From positions 1 through 18,424 of the forward strand of contig DTTG01000240.1 of the NCBI GenBank assembly GCA_012964845.1: a stretch of 18,424 bases of DNA, written 5' to 3'. Source of the stretch: Fidelibacterota bacterium. Lineage in GTDB: Bacteria; Fidelibacterota; Marinisomatia; SCGC-AAA003-L08; D37C17. The notes beneath the pieces were generated by a model. That model worked only from the letters and a program-made list of their open reading frames with translations. It had not been told where the DNA came from and did not search any database. The translations under genes were made by a program, and so were the position numbers. This document shows, piece by piece, positions 15,270-18,424 of this stretch (positions are counted from its first letter, which is position 1; each line of letters starts with the position of its first letter).

Positions 15270-17936
15270 CTATTGTTTATTTTGCAATCCTAAAATAGCA
15301 GGTATGATAAACAGGGTTGCTAAAAAACAGGTGCCCACACCAATAAATAAGGCAATTCCCATACTCCCCAACCCTCTATATGTTGCAAACCAGAGAGAAC
15401 CAAAGCCCAGCATGGTTGTAAGTGATGTGAGCAGTATTGCTTTTCCGGTTGAGCGATATACAATATCCAGGTTCTTCTCTATTTTCCAACGGTGAAGAAT
15501 ATGAACTCCATCATCAATACCGATGCCAATAATGAGTGGTACAGCAAGGATATTCATCATGGTAAACTTCAAACCTGAAATTTCCATTAACCCAGTCATC
15601 CAAATGGCGCCAAAAATGAGGGGAACCATTCCAACCAAGGCATATTTGAGGCTGCGAAAATCCAGAAGCAATACCAAAAATACGGCTATGATTGCCAAAT
15701 AGGTAGCTTTCTTGCCATCCTTACTCATAATATCCATAAGCTCTACAAAAATGGGGGGAAGCCCGGTCGCTTTTTCACTCAGCTCAGTTGCTTCATCAGT
15801 AAAACGGTACAGAAAGCGTGAATCTTCCCAAATATTTTTTTCCGGATAAACATTAATAATAAATATATTCCCACTCTTCCCTGTAAAACGGTTTTTGATT
15901 TCACTGGGAAGATTATCTAATGTGAGAGGTTCTGTATTTGCCATCTCAATAATTGTGGATTTAAAAGCCTTAGAAAATTGTTGTTGAAAATAGGTGAGCT
16001 CTATTTTGGTTAATCCCGTATCAAGTGCATTTATAAATTGGGTAATATTTCCACGGTCCAGGCTGTCACCAGCTTCCCCAACCAATTTAACTGCTTTATC
16101 ATATACTTTATCCTGCCCGCCTAAAAATGCCAAATCTTGTAATTCAATAATATTTGCTTCCAGACGTTCCATTTCTTTCCGGTACATATTCATATCATGG
16201 GATGACATTTGTTTCCTGATTTCCCTGTTTTCCAAATTCCGCCGGAGGTCTTGAAGAAATCGATACTGTTCTTCCAAGCCATCTGAATCGGGGAGATAAT
16301 CAGAAATACTCTCTACCCAGCCAGTAGTTTCCATTTCCCGTGCCTGTCTGGTAAGTGCTCTGGTATCCTCAAGATTATCTGTGGTAAACATAACAAAATC
16401 AGAGGACAGGTCAAATGCTTCAATAAGTTCTTCCTGAAGCTTTATACTTTCTAATCCAACGGGTTCCATATTTAAATAATTATAATCAACTGACATATTA
16501 ACACCACGATTAAAAAGAAAACCTGTAATCAGCAGGAAGAAAATTCCCATAATCCAACGATATTTTGCCGTAAACTCGGCGATTCTGCCTAGGAATGGAT
16601 ATGACACATCTTTGGGAGGCAGGGATTTATTAAAGTTTTTAAGTAATCGCTCTCGGATAACCAACATTGTTGGTAAAATAATGATGGTAGCCAGCATGGT
16701 AAAAATGATTCCCACACCTGCCATTAATCCCATTTCCTGCATACCCACAGTTTCGGAGATCATCAAAGTGAGAAATGCCAAGCCAGTTGTAATACCACCG
16801 GTCATAATACCCGGACCAAAACGTAAAAGTGTTTCCTGCATTGATATTTGAACATCCAACCCCTGATTTCGCTTTTCGGTGTATCCTGAAATTATATGTA
16901 CACTGAAATCAATACCTAAGCCTATTAGAATGACGCTCATCATGGCTGTCATCATGCTCAAATATTCTACCAAAAAACTAGAGAATCCCATAGCCCAGGT
17001 CACACCCATTATAACAGTGAGGATTGCCAATAGGGGACTCACCCACATTCGAAAAGATATAACAAATAAAATAAAAATGCCAATTAATGCCAAAATAGAA
17101 ACAGTCCATGAATCAGAAGTAAAAGCCTTATACTCATCTCTTCCCAATACGATTGACCCCGTTAGCCCGGCAGTTACTCCATATTGAGTACTGGCTTCTT
17201 TAATTATTTTTTCGATTCCATCAACACTCTCTTGAAGCTCAGCAGGTTCAATCATCATATTGAATGTGGGTTCAATAAAAATTAAAATCATATCCTTATT
17301 TGGAGACAGCATAAAGGTCTCTCCAAAGGTAATGGCATCTACAGCTTTTTGACCAACATCTTCTATAACCTCCCCATTCATCACAGCAGATTGTAGATCT
17401 ACAAACATTTCCAATCCATCCAAAAATCGGACGGCATCCAGTTCATCTCTTCGAGATTGTAAAGCCTCATCGTTCCGTTGATATTCTCCCTCAAATGAAT
17501 TATTCAAATTATGTAAAAATGGTACCAAATTGGGATCATAAAACATGCTGCCAAAATTATCCAATTGATCTGGGGGAAGCAGCTTTAATGCATTGCGGCG
17601 ATAGAAATCTTCTGGAATTTGAATATGCACATTGGCTACCCATTTATCAAAATCTTCCAATAGGGGTTTCACGCCTCGGGCATAGGCTTTGAGACTATCC
17701 TCGTTACCCTTAGCCAGCAGCATTATATTGGACTCATTTTCGAACTCCTCTAAAATGCGGTTAAATTCAGCTGTACGAGGATTATCACCTGGTAGAAGAC
17801 TGTCAAAACCAGTACGCATTTGAAGGGTGCTGGCTCTATATCCAAAAAAGAGGGTTAATACCAAAATTCCCACCGTCATCCACCAGGTACGGGTAACGGA
17901 CCAGCGAGCTATTAAATGTAAGAATTTTTTACGCAT
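15270..17936 (-). CDS. RND-superfamily exporter, MMPL/HAE3 type
   Basis: 888 residues with twelve membrane helices in two repeats: TM1 (about 17-34), a periplasmic loop (35-275), TM2-6 (278-428), TM7 (460-477), a second loop (478-742) and TM8-12 (744-884). Proton-relay positions are visible as GIDF in TM4 (Asp343) and GIGIDDG in TM10 (Asp808/Asp809). Both periplasmic loops include charged helical stretches (about 155-185 and 555-660) that could form coiled coils. This is the smaller class of RND proteins that includes HpnN (hopanoid transport) and MmpL (lipid transport), rather than AcrB-type drug pumps, which are over 1000 residues. The start ATG is 21 bp behind the outer-membrane barrel gene, and no membrane-fusion-protein gene is seen. 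I infer movement of a lipid or hydrophobic compound across or out of the inner membrane; the substrate is not determinable. Confidence 0.9.
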   Translation of the reverse strand: MRKKFLHLIARWSVTRTWWMTVGILVLTLFFGYRASTLQMRTGFDSLLPGDNPRTAEFNRILEEFENESNIMLLAKGNEDSLKAYARGVKPLLEDFDKWVANVHIQIPEDFYRRNALKLLPPDQLDNFGSMFYDPNLVPFLHNLNNSFEGEYQRNDEALQSRRDELDAVRFLDGLEMFVDLQSAVMNGEVIEDVGQKAVDAITFGETFMLSPNKDMILIFIEPTFNMMIEPAELQESVDGIEKIIKEASTQYGVTAGLTGSIVLGRDEYKAFTSDSWTVSILALIGIFILFVISFRMWVSPLLAILTVIMGVTWAMGFSSFLVEYLSMMTAMMSVILIGLGIDFSVHIISGYTEKRNQGLDVQISMQETLLRFGPGIMTGGITTGLAFLTLMISETVGMQEMGLMAGVGIIFTMLATIIILPTMLVIRERLLKNFNKSLPPKDVSYPFLGRIAEFTAKYRWIMGIFFLLITGFLFNRGVNMSVDYNYLNMEPVGLESIKLQEELIEAFDLSSDFVMFTTDNLEDTRALTRQAREMETTGWVESISDYLPDSDGLEEQYRFLQDLRRNLENREIRKQMSSHDMNMYRKEMERLEANIIELQDLAFLGGQDKVYDKAVKLVGEAGDSLDRGNITQFINALDTGLTKIELTYFQQQFSKAFKSTIIEMANTEPLTLDNLPSEIKNRFTGKSGNIFIINVYPEKNIWEDSRFLYRFTDEATELSEKATGLPPIFVELMDIMSKDGKKATYLAIIAVFLVLLLDFRSLKYALVGMVPLIFGAIWMTGLMEISGLKFTMMNILAVPLIIGIGIDDGVHILHRWKIEKNLDIVYRSTGKAILLTSLTTMLGFGSLWFATYRGLGSMGIALFIGVGTCFLATLFIIPAILGLQNKQ

Positions 17937-17957
17937 AATGGATTTTTCGATGTATCA

Positions 17958-18424
17958 TTAAAAATATGCCCGTAGTCTGAAACGCAGAGCTAAATCCTGA
18001 ATGCCGAATTCAGAATTATTTTCACCAAATGATTGACTCACCCATGCTCCTAAAGTTACATCTTCAAAGGCATCCCAATTTAATTGGGGAGCTAAAATAA
18101 AACTTTGATCATCCAGATTTCCGAATACAAGCAGGCTGCCGGAAATATAATTTGTTAAATTATACATTCCCATTGCAAAAAGATAATTCTGCATAAGGCT
18201 ATGCGTTTCTCCACTGAAATTATATAAATAATGATCAAATGTCACCTCATTTTTCTCTGCTCCCAGAGAATTATGGAAATATTCGGTCATGAGATAAACC
18301 CCATTATTAAAAGTATGGTCTATTCCAAAAACAACTTCTCCAAAATTATTATCTGCAGCTAATGACCAAAGAGTTTCTCCCCATAAACCAAATTCCCAAA
18401 GCTCTCCTACAATTGAACCTCCTC
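17958..18424 (-). CDS. Outer-membrane beta-barrel protein, C-terminal part
   Basis: The frame is open from the right edge (first full codon 18420-18422) to TAA at 17958-17960, giving 155 visible residues; an internal ATG at 18290 is not the start. The sequence alternates polar and hydrophobic residues in strands of about ten, separated by turns rich in Gly, Asn and Asp (for example GELWEFGLWGETLWSLAADN, FGEVVFGIDHTF, VTLGAWVSQSFGENN). It ends LALRFRLRAYF, with the terminal Phe typical of proteins inserted by the BAM complex. It resembles porin-like or alginate-export-like barrels in texture, but I cannot name the family. The 21-bp spacing to the exporter suggests that both work in one envelope transport module. 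Confidence 0.75.
   Translation of the reverse strand, partial: GGSIVGELWEFGLWGETLWSLAADNNFGEVVFGIDHTFNNGVYLMTEYFHNSLGAEKNEVTFDHYLYNFSGETHSLMQNYLFAMGMYNLTNYISGSLLVFGNLDDQSFILAPQLNWDAFEDVTLGAWVSQSFGENNSEFGIQDLALRFRLRAYF

Noticed and set aside
16879..17187. Rightward 102-codon frame opposite the RND exporter, and similar antisense frames elsewhere
   Set aside because: These are opposite strongly conserved coding sequence, are low complexity, and have no family pattern. They are shadows of the real genes.

Overview
The window is AT-rich bacterial chromosome (GC roughly 40% by eye) that is almost fully coding. One gene, the 3' end of a sodium:solute symporter, reads rightwards at the left edge. 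Everything from about 823 to 18424 reads leftwards as a tightly packed series of genes with overlapping or closely spaced ends. There is no rRNA, tRNA, CRISPR array, insertion sequence or phage gene. Envelope proteins (MltD-like, SppA, a lipoprotein, an outer-membrane barrel) indicate a Gram-negative cell. A 30-residue bS22/mS38-type protein directly behind an HU gene resembles Bacteroidota and relatives, so I infer an FCB-group organism, possibly Marinimicrobia-like. This placement is inference and has not been tested.

Layout in the direction of transcription, from the right edge: the C-terminal part of an outer-membrane beta-barrel protein (17958-18424, cut by the edge) and a 12-TM RND/MMPL-type exporter 21 bp behind it. 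Next comes a 255-bp AT-rich gap with inverted repeats, then a polyprenyl-phosphate sugar-1-phosphate transferase. After a 116-bp gap come serS and plsC (ATGA overlap), an MltD-like lytic transglycosylase with two LysM repeats, sppA (TAATG junction), an HU-family gene (ATGA overlap with sppA) and the tiny bS22-like gene. After another short gap with a palindrome come xseA, xseB and nadK (all overlapping), a DUF885-family lipoprotein, a divergent 781-residue transketolase-like enzyme, and a class I/II aminotransferase overlapping it by ATGA.

Together the genes mix housekeeping (serine charging, exonuclease VII, NADP synthesis, nucleoid and ribosome proteins) with envelope building and maintenance (phosphatidate synthesis, peptidoglycan cleavage, signal-peptide clearance, lipid or hydrophobic-compound export, glycan initiation). 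The least ordinary part is the left end. The DUF885 lipoprotein has lost the family's metal-binding signature. The transketolase-like enzyme has unusual cofactor and substrate-site residues and is translationally coupled to an aminotransferase, which suggests a dedicated ketol-then-amination pathway that I cannot name. I saw no obvious defence, mobile or secretion system.
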